DNA of 64,000 nucleotides from Burhinus oedicnemus (lineage: Eukaryota > Chordata > Aves > Charadriiformes > Burhinidae), in NCBI GenBank assembly GCA_008921705.1, contig VFFE01009170.1, positions 414,209 through 478,208 on the forward strand, in the 5' to 3' direction. The notes below the pieces were generated by a model. It saw only the letters and a list, made by a program, of their open reading frames with translations, did no database searches and had not been told where the DNA came from. This document shows, in pieces, positions 11,111 to 24,158 of this stretch. Within the stretch, counting starts at the first letter, position 1. The number at the start of each line of letters is the position of its first letter. The position numbers and the translations under genes were made by a program.

Positions 11111-14100
11111 AGGGATACCACGGCGATCAGCATGGGAGGGATTATTGCCTCTCAGTAGTCTTCCTCTCAAAAGTGTAGGAAGACCTATATGAAACAGAAA
11201 TTATCCGTTGTTCGAATAGCAAAAGTTGAATGGGAACGTGTATAGATCGTGTTATTCAAGGAGACTGTTAAACTCAATCACAGGACACCCAAAACCTCAA
11301 TGCTCATGTTAAGCACCTAATTCTGGTGTTCAATTTAGAAAGCTACTGCTGCAAGATAGTTAGCTATGACTCCCTGGTACATCCAAAGACAGACAAACAA
11401 AAAAACCTAACTGAAGGAGGTTGGTCACTCTCAAAAACCTGTTCTAATTTTAAAAATTCAGTAGATACAAGTAATGAGCTAAACGATACAGTTGCTGGGA
11501 TCTGGCCCAGTCTGATATCCAAGCTGGAGGACAGAAAATTCTGAAACTCTGCAACAACTGCTCTCCTCCGTTCCTGTGAGGCAGACTAACCCCGACCCTG
11601 AGTGTATCTTCTAGTTCAGCCTTGTCCAACATGTGGTTTCAGGCAGGACGTTGCCTGTAAAACCCTCACGCATTAATTCCACTAGTTGGAGCATTCAAAA
11701 TAAAAGCAGAGCTTTCAGAGGGGGGCCAAAAGGCAATGTTGCCTTTCCAATGGTTACGTGCTATCAGCCATAGCCAAGGCTGGGAACTCATGCGTTAGTG
11801 AGGGATTGAGCTCACGTGTCCTCACAAAAACCAATCAGCCAAACTGTGGACCTTGATTTACCCCTCTGACAGCCCTGTTCAGCCCTGTTGGTCTGGACTT
11901 TGCCCAGTGCCACCGCTGGGAAGCTGCAGAGCATCTCTGTGAAGAGCACCTGCAAAAGGAGCACGGGGGGAGGGAGGAACACTTCAGACTTGGTAAAACA
12001 GATTTAATAGAGTTAGAAGTGGAAAAAGGCTGAGCTGATTACCCTGTGTGAGCTGACTACAGGAACGATACCCAAACAAAAGACAATCTAACACAACTGT
12101 CACAACAAAGCCAGTTCTGAAAGACATCTAACAAGGCAACATCTTTTTGTAAAAATCCTCAGGATATTAACTGCATATTTGTGTGTTGTATTAAGAAGAC
12201 TAATGTCATGACAACAGCTCAATTTAGCACAAACAATAGGCCAATAAATACAATACTAGTTCTTTAAATTAATTAAACAACTATTTGTTCTTGCATTTAT
12301 GTTGCTTTCAAATACTGGCAGAATTCCTTCAAATAAACAAACAGCTTTTTTTTTTTTTTAATTTTTAAAGATTATATGTTGGCAGTAATTTAGGCGAATC
12401 TGGACATTTGTTCCATTCATCTGAGGCGAAAAAAACAGAGACACATCTATCACGTTGCATTTTCACTCTTAGAAAGCCAAAACAAGGTCCCTCCAGGGAA
12501 GAAGTTGTTTAATTATAAACTATCACTGCAGAACAAGATAGATTCTGGGACATATCTCTGGGAACACATTCAATACACTAAGCCAATATAATCTGAAATG
12601 TAATTTTTTTCTTTTTATTTTTCAATGCAGGGCCATGATTCTTTTTTAATGTAGAAGGAAAAAGTCAGCAAAATAGTGATAAATTACACAGGCACAAAGT
12701 TTGTTGCAAAATAATGGTCATAATATAGTTTGTGATTCTTCAGAAGCACTCAAAAGAATAGAAAAACACAAGCAGTGTCATTGATTAGCAGTCCATTTGT
12801 TTTTTAAACTGTGCACTAAATTTGTGCTGTGCAATACCGAGAAAATCTAAAGTATAAACTAAGAGTCACAATGCGAAACAACATCACCTCTGCACTGTAG
12901 TTTTCAGTTTCAGTTCCTATAAAGCTTTTTATAATTGTTGTATCAATTGTCACAACAGAAGCATCTTAATGAAAAACAGAATTACCCCCATATTTTTTTC
13001 CTTTTCACCCTCCTCACCAAGAAAAAGTAGGACATTTATTCCAGAACCTTCAGCTTGAAACATTTCTTAATCACACATGATATATCAAATAGTTGGTTCA
13101 TTTCTGTCCACAGAAAATTCCCCTAATAGGAAAATGTATTTGTTAATAAATAAAATTTAAATTAAAAAAAAAAAAAGAAAGAAGCCGTAACCCTCCTACA
13201 ACTCAATGAGACTATTTAAGAAGGCTGAATTTTAGATTTCCATTGTGCAACAGAGAAGAAAATGAGTTATGTCAATAACACTGTCAACAAGGTCAAGCCC
13301 CATAGGAATCCCTATGAATTCCTTCTAAAATCCTGGGTAGATCTGTAAACTATGTCATGATCTTACCCACCGCATCGGTGAAGCGTGGAGCTTATTTTAA
13401 ACAACTGCACACTGACAGCCTAATTCTGTTTTCAGAGAGATGAACTGGATCTCTAGAAAGGCGTATAGCTGTCTCACAACACGAGAGGTGACCATCAGGT
13501 AAACTGATTCTCCTGAGCAAATCAGTTGCAGAAGTAAACATGAAAGCTTTGTACTGAATCTAATTTAGAGAAATAAATACTGGAGATTCCACTTTCTAAA
13601 ATCCATACATGACATTAAAGATGAACGCGAATTTACTTTTTCTAAGAAGAGACATTTTTACTTAGATCAAATATATAAATTGGCAAGAATCCTATTACCC
13701 ATGGTAATATTACTCATGTTCAATATCTTTGAAAGCTTCTAAGCCTCTTGAGATCGTGCAATTTCTAAACATAATAATGTGAAAATGCAAATTTTTTCCC
13801 TCAATCATGACGATCAATACCTTAGAAAAGCTTGGAGTTGCAAATAGTGATTATCTGATTATTCATTCTCATTTACTTTCTTCATTCTTTTCCCAGCAAT
13901 TAACTTCCTTGTATTTTACTGAATGTTTTCACATTTGTAGTGAAAGAAGCAGAGATTTATAATAAAGATTTATACCAAAGTCTCCACCATGGAGCTGTGT
14001 CAGTAACGCAGAGAGTAATCAGTAAGAGATACGTTGGCATGTGTCCACTGACTTCACTGAGGTTGCACTAATTAGGTAGAAAAGGATCATGACCATCATG

Positions 14101-17100
14101 ATGCTGTAATATCAGCGATACTTGTGTTCACCAGTACACAAATATTAAATTTATCATCCTAGTTCCAGTTCTGAATTCTTTTGACAGAATAATTAGCGAG
14201 CACATTCATTCAGATAATTTGAATGAAAGTAGATCTTGTCTTTAATAAATTTAGTGTAAAAATATTTTATAATCTCTCTAAGGTTCAGACTCACCTCCAT
14301 TCAATTCAGGTACCTGACAAATAGAAGCCGGCAGCCTGGTCACTGGAAGCCCCATGTGTAACCAAGAGAGAGAAACCGTAACCACCAGAAAGTGAAATTA
14401 CCAACCTGAGCTGCTTAGCACCTTCTGTTGGCTCCAGTTAAGTATCAGATCCTCTACCAGAGGAAAAAATGTAGGTCTATGCTATCACTTGTTTATCTAT
14501 TTGACTATACCGAGACCAAACATACGTTTCCAAAACCAACAGAAAACATTACTAGAACAGTTACTTTTGTTTCTCCAGTTCCAGATCTACATGTGGTTAC
14601 TCCCTACACAATGCAGCACTCCCTACACTGAGCAGCATTTGCTGAACCATCACAAAACCCTGACATGTCTGAGCACGGTCCTCTGCTGCAGGAGGTAAAG
14701 GAACGAATCCCTCCGACGGCTGTGTAACAGGCTCTTATCCTCCCGCTACTAAAAAGGAAAAGTCTATTAGCGATGTTAGGTGTACATGTCCTTATTGTGG
14801 CAGTATTCTCACTTGAGAGGAACTGAGAGAAAATGTCATGCTACGCAAAAGGGATTCCATGATAAATGAAATGAGACGATTACAAGGCCAAGAACTGAAA
14901 AGTTACAGATGTCAGCGCAACAGCTGGAACGTGATGGCAAACAACGTGATCCTGCCTCGCGCAGTAAGTCTGTGAAATGGAAGGAAAATAAAGGCAATGT
15001 TTTACCAAGCTCGTTTAAAAATAATGAGACAACATTTTTATTTCCTTGGTGTCTTTCTCACTCAGTGTCCTCCCTCTGCAGGAATGATCCAGAGGTCCTG
15101 AGGAACACATGCTTTCCGATTGCATGGTTAAAAAATGCAGCCTAGTGCATATACATTAGAGAGTGGGAAGGAATGAAAGTGCAGTTATCCTTTGGGATGC
15201 TGATAATGAAAGCGCTTGTAAATTACTTCTCACTGTTTCCAATGGAGGGGAGCACGACTACAAATCACTGAAAACTGACATATCTACATGTCTGTTAGTG
15301 CTTTATTGTTATTAACCAAAATGAAAACAGTATTTTCTTCTATCATCTATGCAGATATACCCTCTGTATTCAAGTGGTTAAAGAGAGGCCTGATTAGCCC
15401 TGTGTACTAATAAGGATTATGTCCCTGCCTCCTCTTGTCTTCCAAAGCAATGACGTGTTCTGATCAGTGGTGGTCGAAGAACCATTCTAGATGATAGAAT
15501 TGCCATATCAGGTATCAGAAATCTTCTGAAAATGTGACAGAATACTGCTGTCCTGGAGATACAGGAAATGCGATGGGGAACTTGTCCCAGTCCTAGACTA
15601 GAAACTAAAGGTAAAAATAGAAATATCTCTTCTTCTTCTCTCTCCCAAGCTTTTCTATTTACAAAATTTCTAATTCTTTTCTGTTTATATATATAAAATT
15701 GCAAATGTAACTGAAGTAAACGGATTCAAAGAACTGAAAACATATCACCACTGTTTCTGAAGATCCCATATTAGTCAAACATCCGTGCCTAGCTTCTGAT
15801 ACTACGTCTGTCACTGAGGTTTGGGTAAAGAGCAGAGCAGCTTTCTCCTGGAAGGTCCCAGGACGTTTCACTTAATCTTCCGCCTCCCACTCTGGGTCTC
15901 ACTCACGTATTTCAGTTTCTCTCCCTGTGTGGCCATACTGGGAGCACTCGCAAGCTAAACCCACAGGAAAGAAACAGAGAAGAACAGGAACCGTGCGAGA
16001 GCCTGCCTGGACAGATTGAATAATGCTCCCAATTTGTTAAGCACTAGAAGATGACTGAACTTCCCCAGTGTTATTGTTTTATCATTCTTTTGAAATCATA
16101 ACTTAATGCTTTTATTCTCTATGAACTAAACACAGTAACAATGGTGAAGTATTAGAAAAACATTAATGTAAACACGTAATAATAATAATGTAAATGTACT
16201 GACATATGCTTATGATTATTGTTACAAATGCCTTTTGGGAAGACCATATCGAATCTACAAAACATATCTTTAACCATGGCCCAAAATTCAGGGTTCTGTT
16301 AAATACATTCAGCCTGAATCTTTCTGGGTCTCCATGTGAAGAAAGTATAGGCTTTCAAAACAGACCCGAGTCTGGCCATAACACGACAGGATCAGAGACA
16401 TACTTCTGCCGCCAGGGAAAGCACTTCAAACATCAGGGTGCCAGTCTGTCAGCACTTATCACTCACTGGGTTATACCGTCTCTCCTGCAGATTCCCCTTC
16501 CAAACTTACACTTCATCACACTCCTGACCTCGCTGCGTACGGCCCCTTCAGCAGAGTTCAAGTCTGTATCATGTAAGACACGGAGAGTTTATTCACCGCT
16601 TCTTGTTATCGTCTCAGAGCTTTGCTCATTGAAAGCCAAAACTATTCACTCTGCAGTTTTGGGGGCGTTCATGGAGGAGGAAGGGATGAAGAAAAGTCTA
16701 ACCAAGAAAATGCTATGCTGCAAAGAAAAACGAGCAAACATCCGCCCGTTCATGAGCAAATTATCGCTTCTGCGCCTGTTTGGTGTGCAACTTTGCATCC
16801 AAAAATGGGATTGAAACTGAGACGGCCAGGCCATGTTGTGCTCCAGCTAATACAGTGTTTCAGATCAAGAAAAACAGGCAAGGCTGCATCACTCTGGCCT
16901 GCGTCGTATGGACTCTTTTTTTTTTTCCTTTGAAACATTCCATTTGCTGTTCAAGCCAAGACAAGAAAAGAAACATTTTTAACCTTAAGGGTCTGACATA
17001 AGCCTACAAAATTAAATAGCCAGGGATGAAGTGAGGCAGGTTTTACAGTTCTTAAGTAGCTACCCTTTGTTCCTTCCTTAACGGTACAGTTACAGCCATG

Positions 17101-17175
17101 GAAAACATCGCAAGCTGCAAGAAAACAGGCAAGAGCAGATTCAACTGCCTTTATTTGCATTGAAATCTATGCAGG
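11111..17175. other. AT-rich DNA, no gene recognised
   Basis: No known protein, RNA gene or transposon was recognised. Low-complexity runs include poly-T at 12346-12359 and poly-A at 13164-13176. The longest open frame outside repeats in the window lies here (16206-16814 plus, 202 codons), but it has no recognisable domain, no clear start context and no visible gene structure, so I do not call it a gene. Confidence 0.5.
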
Positions 17176-17285
17176 TCAGGGCCACACGGTACTAAATACT
17201 CTACAAATAAAGAGCAAGTGTCAATACCTTCCCTGATGAGCTTACATCTAAGCAGACAAAACAAACAAAAGATGGATGGAGGAAA
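17176..17285. repeat. Ancient amniote interspersed repeat, copy 1
   Basis: The block around GAGCTTACATCTAAGCAGAC (17239-17258), preceded by a CAGGTCAGGGCC-type segment, matches in layout the copy at 21308-21470. Both fit a widespread old amniote repeat that I know from reptile genomes but cannot name with certainty. It is strongly diverged and has no coding content. Confidence 0.45.
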
Positions 17286-20200
17286 AGCCTGTGTAATTAC
17301 CGGAACACGGTACAGTCACCCCCAGCGCAGCTCTGACTTGAGCTTCCAGACCCCGAGTCTAAGGCTGTATCAATAAATAAAATGTGCCAGACACTGTTTG
17401 CAGATCCTGAGACAAAGCAGCCTGGCACAACTTTTGTCCGTACCGCTAAACCCTCATTCCCTTCAAAACCGAGTGGTCTCATCTATATTGCCTCCTGGGA
17501 GCCCTCTGGGTCCCCCCAGCTCATGACCGGGCAGTTTGGAAATGTGCTAGTTGACAAGAGCAAAAACCAGTCTGGTGAGCATGCCAACAAACATCGCGGG
17601 TTATGCAGGCCAATGCTGTCTTTTGGCCTTGTTTAACTTGTGAATACAGATGTGACCCATCTGTCTCCCCCGCGGTCTGCTCGGGAGTCCCTCTACCCAC
17701 AGGGGAAACGTGCCACTAACGCCATCAGCCGAGCAAGATAGGCGGTCAGTGACAGAGCCAGCAAAGCATCCCATCAAGTTTTGGCACTTACAACGTACTG
17801 CCTTTCATTGTGTAATTTCTGTGGAAAATACAAGACGTGGCAAAACCATGCAAAATATACCAACAGTGTAAATACAGACGTCCGGATTGGGCTAACAGGA
17901 CTATCAGGTAGAAATTAAAAAGGGATGGGGGTTCTAGGTTTTGTGAAGGTGTGGGCAGATAAATTACAGGGGAAATTTTCAAAACGTAACTCTAGTTTTA
18001 AAAAAGGCAGTGCTAGGCTAAAACATCAGCTGGTTTTTGTGATCACTGAAACTCTGTTTTCAGAAAAGCTTTGACAAACTTGGAAAAAAACAGCAAACAG
18101 CTGATAACCACTAGAGTGCACACAAGTGTCCTCCTACAAGATCCTGCTCAGGGGTATGCTTTCAGAGTAGAAGTTCACCAACTTCTCCACGGACGTTTTT
18201 AGTTCACCTTCCATGAGATACAGACTTCAAAAAAAAAAGAGAGGCAATAAAAGCCATGCAGGCAGCACCGCGACAGGGGGGCACTACTGACCTCCAGTAC
18301 TTGTCATGGCCCTCATGCCAATGTCACCACTCCTTCCCTTCTGCCAGAGGACCTGTTCATAGAGTCACGCTCAGCTGCAGTCAGCATTGGCTGATGTACT
18401 TTAAACACCTTAAGTCCAGTGCTGCTGTACTTGCTGGAAATGGAACTGCAGGGCTGAGGACAGAAGGCTCATGATGAAATGAGAGTGGAAATAGGAAATT
18501 AACTTTTAAGATCACAAAGGGTTACAGACAAAGAAGGATATGTGATGGATCCCTTGCTCTCTTCCACCATATGCTCAGAAGAAGGGATTAATAACTGATC
18601 GCACTTAAGAAACTAGCAAAATTATTGCTAGCATCCTCTCATCATATTCAGAAGATGAGATGCCTAATTTTTTTTTAATCAAATCAATTCATGAGAAAGA
18701 AAAACTAAAACAAATAAATAATCAGCATGGAACTTGGAAGAAAGAGTTTCAGGAAATGTTTTATGGCAAAGAACAGCCCTTCTGCCATCCAGCTGTTTGT
18801 TTTGTTTTAACAATTCATGAGAGTTGAGCTTCTGCAGCTTCTTTTCTTTTTCCTATTCCAAAAGCCTTGGGGATGTTTCTCTTTTAATTTTGAGCCCACT
18901 CTTGAGCTGGGAATTCTTTTCCCAATGTGTGAGTGTGAATGACATGAACGAAGCAACTGCTCACCTCTTCTCTTGCTGCTCAAGTTATTTGCCTAACCCT
19001 TCCTGAGAGCAATGAAAGAAACCTTTTTCTTTTAATGGCTTTATTTGGATCTATGGAAACCAAGGACTCTTAGTCTCCCTATATGCATTTATCAAGTCTT
19101 CTGCAGAACTGAAGGACTTTGTTTAGTATGAAGTCTCCAAAATCAGGAGCCACCACTTTGTCTGATGTAGAAAGAATCAGAAGTCTGACTTGCATGGTTC
19201 TCAGCACTTACACCTCCAGGGATGCTGGACCTCCAAAACGCTAACAAAAATAAATTATATGATGCCACAGAGAAGTCCCCCTCTTCCAACCTGGGTAGAA
19301 GCACAGCAGGAAAATGTCCACCATGGCTCCAGCTAAACCATAAAAAGCTAACACAGGTGTTACGGAAAGCAGATAAATAAGAATGTTTGTCTTTGTTTTC
19401 CTCTAGGTGTATATTGTGCCTGTAGACACAATTCTGGATTAAATAGGCCAAATGCAACTCTTTGAAGTTAAGGGAAATGCCTTGGTCTCTTCAATCACAT
19501 ACTCTATGATTTACTTATTAATGTCGTTTGTGATGTGACATAAAAGCACGCAGCAAGCTGTTATACTCCCTTCGACAAACAGCCGCCCAGATGCTCAACA
19601 GCCATGGCAGTGATGATCGCAAATCAAATCCTATGTGGTTTTTCTATACTAAATACCATACACTCCTGCAGCACCATCAGCGAACAATGAGGGAGATCGG
19701 CTCCAGCAGCCAACAGCATGGAATTCCATTCCGGTTTAGCAGCAGAGACTGGAGATGCTACCTCTGCTCCAAGTCCGCAACAGCATGTATTTCCAGAGAT
19801 GAACGGGAGAGAGGAAAAAAGAAGAAAAAAGAAACCTAGCACAGAGGTTATTTGACTGAACCTTCTGGCACTGAAACAGGCTCCTGTGTTGACAATTAAG
19901 AGATACACCCCAGCTTACTGCCTCAAAGCACTGCAACCTAAGCGAACTAAATATTTTGGACCAGGGTTTGCTGTCAGAGATGCTGCTATCCAAGCTCTTG
20001 CTGTCATTGATAACCCCACATCTGCAAAAGCCGTCAAAATGAATTAAAGAAATACTGTGATTCTGTCATCCTAAATTTAGTCATCAGAAAACTAGGTGTC
20101 AGTTCATCTAGTTTCCATTTACAGTCATTACAGAGAAACAGGCACTTCAGGGGCTGATTACTCCCAGCCACTTCAGACTTCTCCGATGGGAGACGGAGGT

Positions 20201-20755
20201 GTCTCCCTCTCTGCTGGTTAGACAGAGAAACTATATGACCATTTGAGTTGAGATACTTAGAGCTTGCTCCTTGGAGTCCTCACTCAGGGTTACCCAATGA
20301 ACATGGAGCTCCAACAGGTGGAGTCATGGGTCAAATAGAAAGATACTTGCACAAAAGGAACTTTAAAATGAAAGTGGATCAAGGGCCCGAAAATTATAAC
20401 TATAATCAATTTCTCTCAAAAAGCATCTGAGAATTGGTGCTACAAGTCCAATGCTTTGCTGTCACAAGAAATGAACCCTCAATGACCATGGACTTGTCCA
20501 TTTTCACCTTCCAAATCCTCCCTCAGCAATCCCATCAAATCGATTGCAAGGAACAATTATCTACAACTATGCAAGAGCAAATCACTACACCTTCATGACT
20601 CCAAGCTGAATAAGAACAGTAACACCTCATTTCTGACGTACATCTTCGTTCTCAAACATACTCATTAACTTTTTTCAGAGGAGTTTTAACGCTGCTCTTT
20701 GTACATTGTGTGTAGTCCAGTGAGGCTCTGAGTGCAGATGGACCTTACAACAATG
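17286..20755. other. Unique DNA, no gene recognised
   Basis: Short open frames only. Poly-A and poly-T runs are small (near 18229 and 18667). The 19591-19908 region is purine-rich at its right end. I see no exon, repeat family or structured RNA. Confidence 0.5.
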
Positions 20756-20860
20756 CCTGTAATACAGGTGATAATATTAATAATAACCATTTCTCTTGTG
20801 TATTGCCCTTGCACACCTCAAAAGCGGTCCGTATCACTCAGATAAATCGTTTTCCTTAAT
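20756..20860. repeat. Possible old dispersed repeat remnant
   Basis: An (ATA/AAT)-rich stretch at 20769-20789 is followed by a segment loosely like an old vertebrate repeat that reads 'cttatatagcgc...ctcaaagcgctttacaaa' in better-preserved copies elsewhere. The match is weak and recalled, not computed. Confidence 0.25.
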
Positions 20861-21307
20861 GTGATCCTACCTGGTGCAACATGAACAATTAGTGCTGCGT
20901 CAAAAGAGAGGAAGCTGCTGCAAACCCCTGGGCTATTGCAGCTATTGCTGAAGTTGAAATTTGGTCTGATTGCTTCACTTCAAAATTTTTGGCTGTTTTT
21001 TGCTATTAATCTTGGAAAGCTTCCAAAATAAACCTGATAAAGTCCTGAACATCACAAAAGATGCATTCTTCCCCGTACTTGTAAATCATCTTTGGCACAC
21101 TTCCCGATTCTAGTAATTACAGATTTCCCCCAAGCTCCCTGCACATTGCCCATAGATGTAGGGCTTTGTATGATCTGTCTTCTAACTCAGAAAACTACAG
21201 CAAGCTATTGCATGAACCCCACATTAGACAGTACAGCAATTCAATACTAAAGCACTGCTTAGGTCTCTGTATGGCTTTCTTGATGGATGTTACACTGATG
21301 ATCTATT
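20861..21307. other. Unique DNA, nothing recognised
   Basis: No exon, repeat or RNA gene was identified in this stretch. Confidence 0.45.
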
Positions 21308-21470
21308 TTTATGTATTATTTATCCTGGGATAGTGCCTAGAGGCCCCAGTCAGGGGCAGGACTCCATAGTGCTGCACATACTATGAAGGATACAAGAGCC
21401 TCTCCTCCTTGCAGCTTATAGTCGAAGTATATAACGAATGACACCAGATGCATAAAACAGTGAGAGGGAG
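21308..21470. repeat. Ancient amniote interspersed repeat, copy 2
   Basis: TTTTATGTATTATTTATCC is followed by GCCTAGAGGCCCCAGTCAGG (about 21336-21355), a 'gtgctgcacatac' core and CAGCTTATAGTCGAAGTA. This is the same order of blocks as the diverged copy at 17176-17285 and fits a widespread old sauropsid repeat. It is better preserved than copy 1. The family name is uncertain. Confidence 0.5.
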
Positions 21471-21928
21471 CAAAAAGTGAGATAGTTGTTCATAACAGTA
21501 ACAGGCAGCGCACAACAGCTACTTAGCTATATATAGGCAATGTGGTGTTCCTGTCACTGTTGTCTGCTTTCTCTCTGTCCTCTGTACTGTGTTTTACAAC
21601 CTGCTGCGACCTGTGGACAAGCACTCATACTCAGAATCATCCTCTGTGTGTCTGAAGCACGGGGCACTTGGAAGCATCTTTCACTGCCCACATCAGGCAT
21701 CCAGGTGAGATTCAGAGGATGTAAACCAGAGGAAAGAGGTAGGTCCTTACAGAGGATGATTCAGAGCGCCTGAATTAGGGCCTAAAGCAGATGATGTGAA
21801 TCCACAGGTTTGGAGTCACGTATGAGAAGGATTAGGACTTTGAGGTTTCAAGGGAACCCAGCAAGAACCTGGTCTCAGTGCAATTCATGTAATCTCCACC
21901 TTTACTCCCTTACACATTGACAGTGCAG
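21471..21928. other. Unique DNA, nothing recognised
   Basis: No exon, repeat or RNA gene was identified. A short open frame at 21540-21773 has no resemblance to a known family. Confidence 0.4.
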
Positions 21929-21937
21929 AATATATAA

Positions 21938-21971
<34 letters not shown>
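21929..21971. repeat. Compound (TA)n(TG)n microsatellite
   Basis: An alternating TA run (21929-21950, with one interruption) passes directly into about ten TG units (21951-21971). Alternating purine-pyrimidine tracts of this kind are known to adopt Z-DNA, and compound dinucleotide arrays are often length-polymorphic. Confidence 0.9.
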
Positions 21972-23948
21972 TTCTGCAGCAGGAACAGCCAAGAGTCCTT
22001 ACAGTGTCCAGGAACACAGTGCCTAATTCAAACCCAGGCTCTCTGGGGAACCAGCAAGAGGTGCATCTCCCATCTAACTCACTGACTAAGTCTCACTCAG
22101 GTTGAAGATGGGCTTTTAAGCTCACAGCCTTGTGACCCACATACACCGCTTCAAATAGGTAGTTCTTATTTCATGTCCTGATCTGAGTCAGGATTGCTCC
22201 ACATCCAGATAAAATCCCCATGACATTTAGATCCTCTGTGCAAACCCTAAATCCCCCTCTAAGTTCTTAGGACAGTGCGTCTCTGATTTCCAAAAGCAGT
22301 AGGTGTTGGGTCTGCAAGGTCAAGAAAAAGCAATAAACATAAACCCCTGCAAATACATTTTGCTCTTCTAAATTCAGCACATTTTAGACATTCCCGAGTA
22401 TAAGTCTAGTCCAGTATCGTATGTAGCCACAGGCTCTCTGACATGAGGTCCCTGTCCCTGAAGTGACTTATTGCTCACTCATCCCTGCCTCCTCATCAAG
22501 AGATGAGCCAGAAGACAGAGGGATGAATAGCAAAGGGGCTCTCTCCTTCCCTCCCCTGCAGAGCCGGCGAAGCAGGCAAGTGACAAGCAGTCGTGAGGGA
22601 AATAAGAGTCCAGCTGCGTGAAGATGAGCTCTGGGAGAGTCTGGAGGTGGGAGCTACCAAAACAAGAGGGACAATGCCTGAAAGCAGGCCTTTTCTTTGA
22701 AGAGCGCAGACCAAAAGGAGTAAACTAGTCACAGAGATATTGCCATCCCGCAGGGTAACGAATGTAATAATACAAGGGAAGACTCCAGCATCAAGTCACG
22801 CCTACAGCGGGATAAAGTAATTAAGCTCATCTTTCTTTGAAATGTGAACTGGTCCAATTGCATGGGTTAGCAGGGACCTCAGATAGGTCATCTCCATCTT
22901 CCTCATGGGTCTATATTGCTCAACCTTTCCTCAGATCCCCAGCATCATGCAGCTGCTTTGCACATGGACCTCCAGCAGCTCTAATAGAAGCTCCCGGAAT
23001 TTTTGCAGCTCTACTATGAATAACTTTATTTTCCCACATTATTTTTTTTTTCCTTAAACTCACAGTGCCCATAATTGTGTTCTCCCTGAGGATCAGTCAT
23101 TTTCAAGGAGGTAGCTACCACCTAGAGGTAACACAATATTTCCAACTAGCATGAGGCTGTTGTATTAAAGCGAGAGCCATTAGGAGTAGATTTCCAAAAG
23201 AGCTCAGCTCCCATTTAGTTATTAAGGCCTAGTTTTTCAAATGGAGTATTAGGTAACTTGGGACACGTAGGCCTTACTGGCTACAACATTCATTAACAGT
23301 ACGTGCACCATAGCACTTTTGGGATGTTGCTAGTCTGCACAACGACTGCTTCACGGAAACAGGAGAAGTGGGAGCTCTATCATGCAGTTTGTTTTTAATA
23401 AAAGACTTCCTGAATATTTTATGAGAAATAGCAGGAGGAAAACACAAGTTCTTTGAGGTGGTTTCTGTAATTCTTTTAAAAGAACGTTTCAGCAAATACA
23501 CTCATTAAAGACTTTTTTCCCCCTTAAAATCAAGCTGAGTTGATTTTATTTAATCCTTTTATTGTTAAGATAACATTTATCTTGCTTAATTTTAACCATC
23601 TAAAATGCAGGCATTGTCTTGGCTCCCTCCAGAGAGGGTGGAGACAGGCACTGCTGGGGTGAATTCATCCCACATTTCAGACACTGTCGCCAAATCGGGC
23701 CCGTTGCCCTTTGGAGCACCTCATCTCTGTACTGAAAACAGAGAAAGATTAGGTGACCACCTTACACTGCAGACAAGTGAAATAAATCCCATCTTAATTA
23801 GCTTTTCTACTCAGTATACTTGCATGGCTTCCCCTGTTACAACATCTGAACACCCATACTTCCCAGACCTATCATACTCACACTCTTTCTATGACAAAGG
23901 GAAGCTTTCACCCATTGACAGACATATATAGCTGAGGCAGGTAGAGGC
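21972..23948. other. Unique DNA, no gene recognised
   Basis: There is only weak resemblance to old CR1 text near 22865-22900 (GGGACCTCAGATAGGTCATC), too short to call. Open frames such as 22496-22732 minus and 23605-23931 plus match nothing I know. Confidence 0.45.
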
Positions 23949-24158
23949 CAAGATCCAGACCCGCAAAGGTATTTAGCAAGTTAATTGTTTAAATTAGGTG
24001 GTTTTCAGTCTCAGCTGACTAACACTCGATGATGTAGACAAAGAAGTGGCAGCTGAGTGCCTTTAGGAATTTGCTAGGATCTAAGCAGAAATGACTTGCC
24101 TAAGGATGTATGTCATGGAATTAACCCCAGGTCTCCTGAGCTGCTGTCCTAACCTTTG
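23949..24158. repeat. Old MIR/CR1-like dispersed repeat remnant
   Basis: Two blocks typical of old amniote repeats occur in the expected style: GCCAAGATCCAGACCCGCAA near 23947-23966, and ATGACTTGCCTAAGG near 24091-24105 with CCCAGGTCTCCTGAG at 24126-24140. The second pair resembles the conserved 'gacttgcccaaggtca ... acccaggtctcctga' stretch shared by MIR-like SINEs and related LINE tails. It is degenerate and non-coding. Confidence 0.45.

Noticed and set aside
10754..11170. 138-codon minus-strand open frame in the GC-rich patch
   Set aside because: Low-complexity proline/serine/leucine-rich translation; GC-rich DNA has few stops, so long frames are expected.
11610..11760. Text resembling a dispersed repeat (GTCCAACATGTGG region)
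   Set aside because: The likeness to other vertebrate repeats is short, and I could not match ends or a second block.
22850..22960. Possible CR1 tail near GGGACCTCAGATAGG
   Set aside because: Only one short block matches, and the expected neighbouring tail and reverse-transcriptase text is absent.
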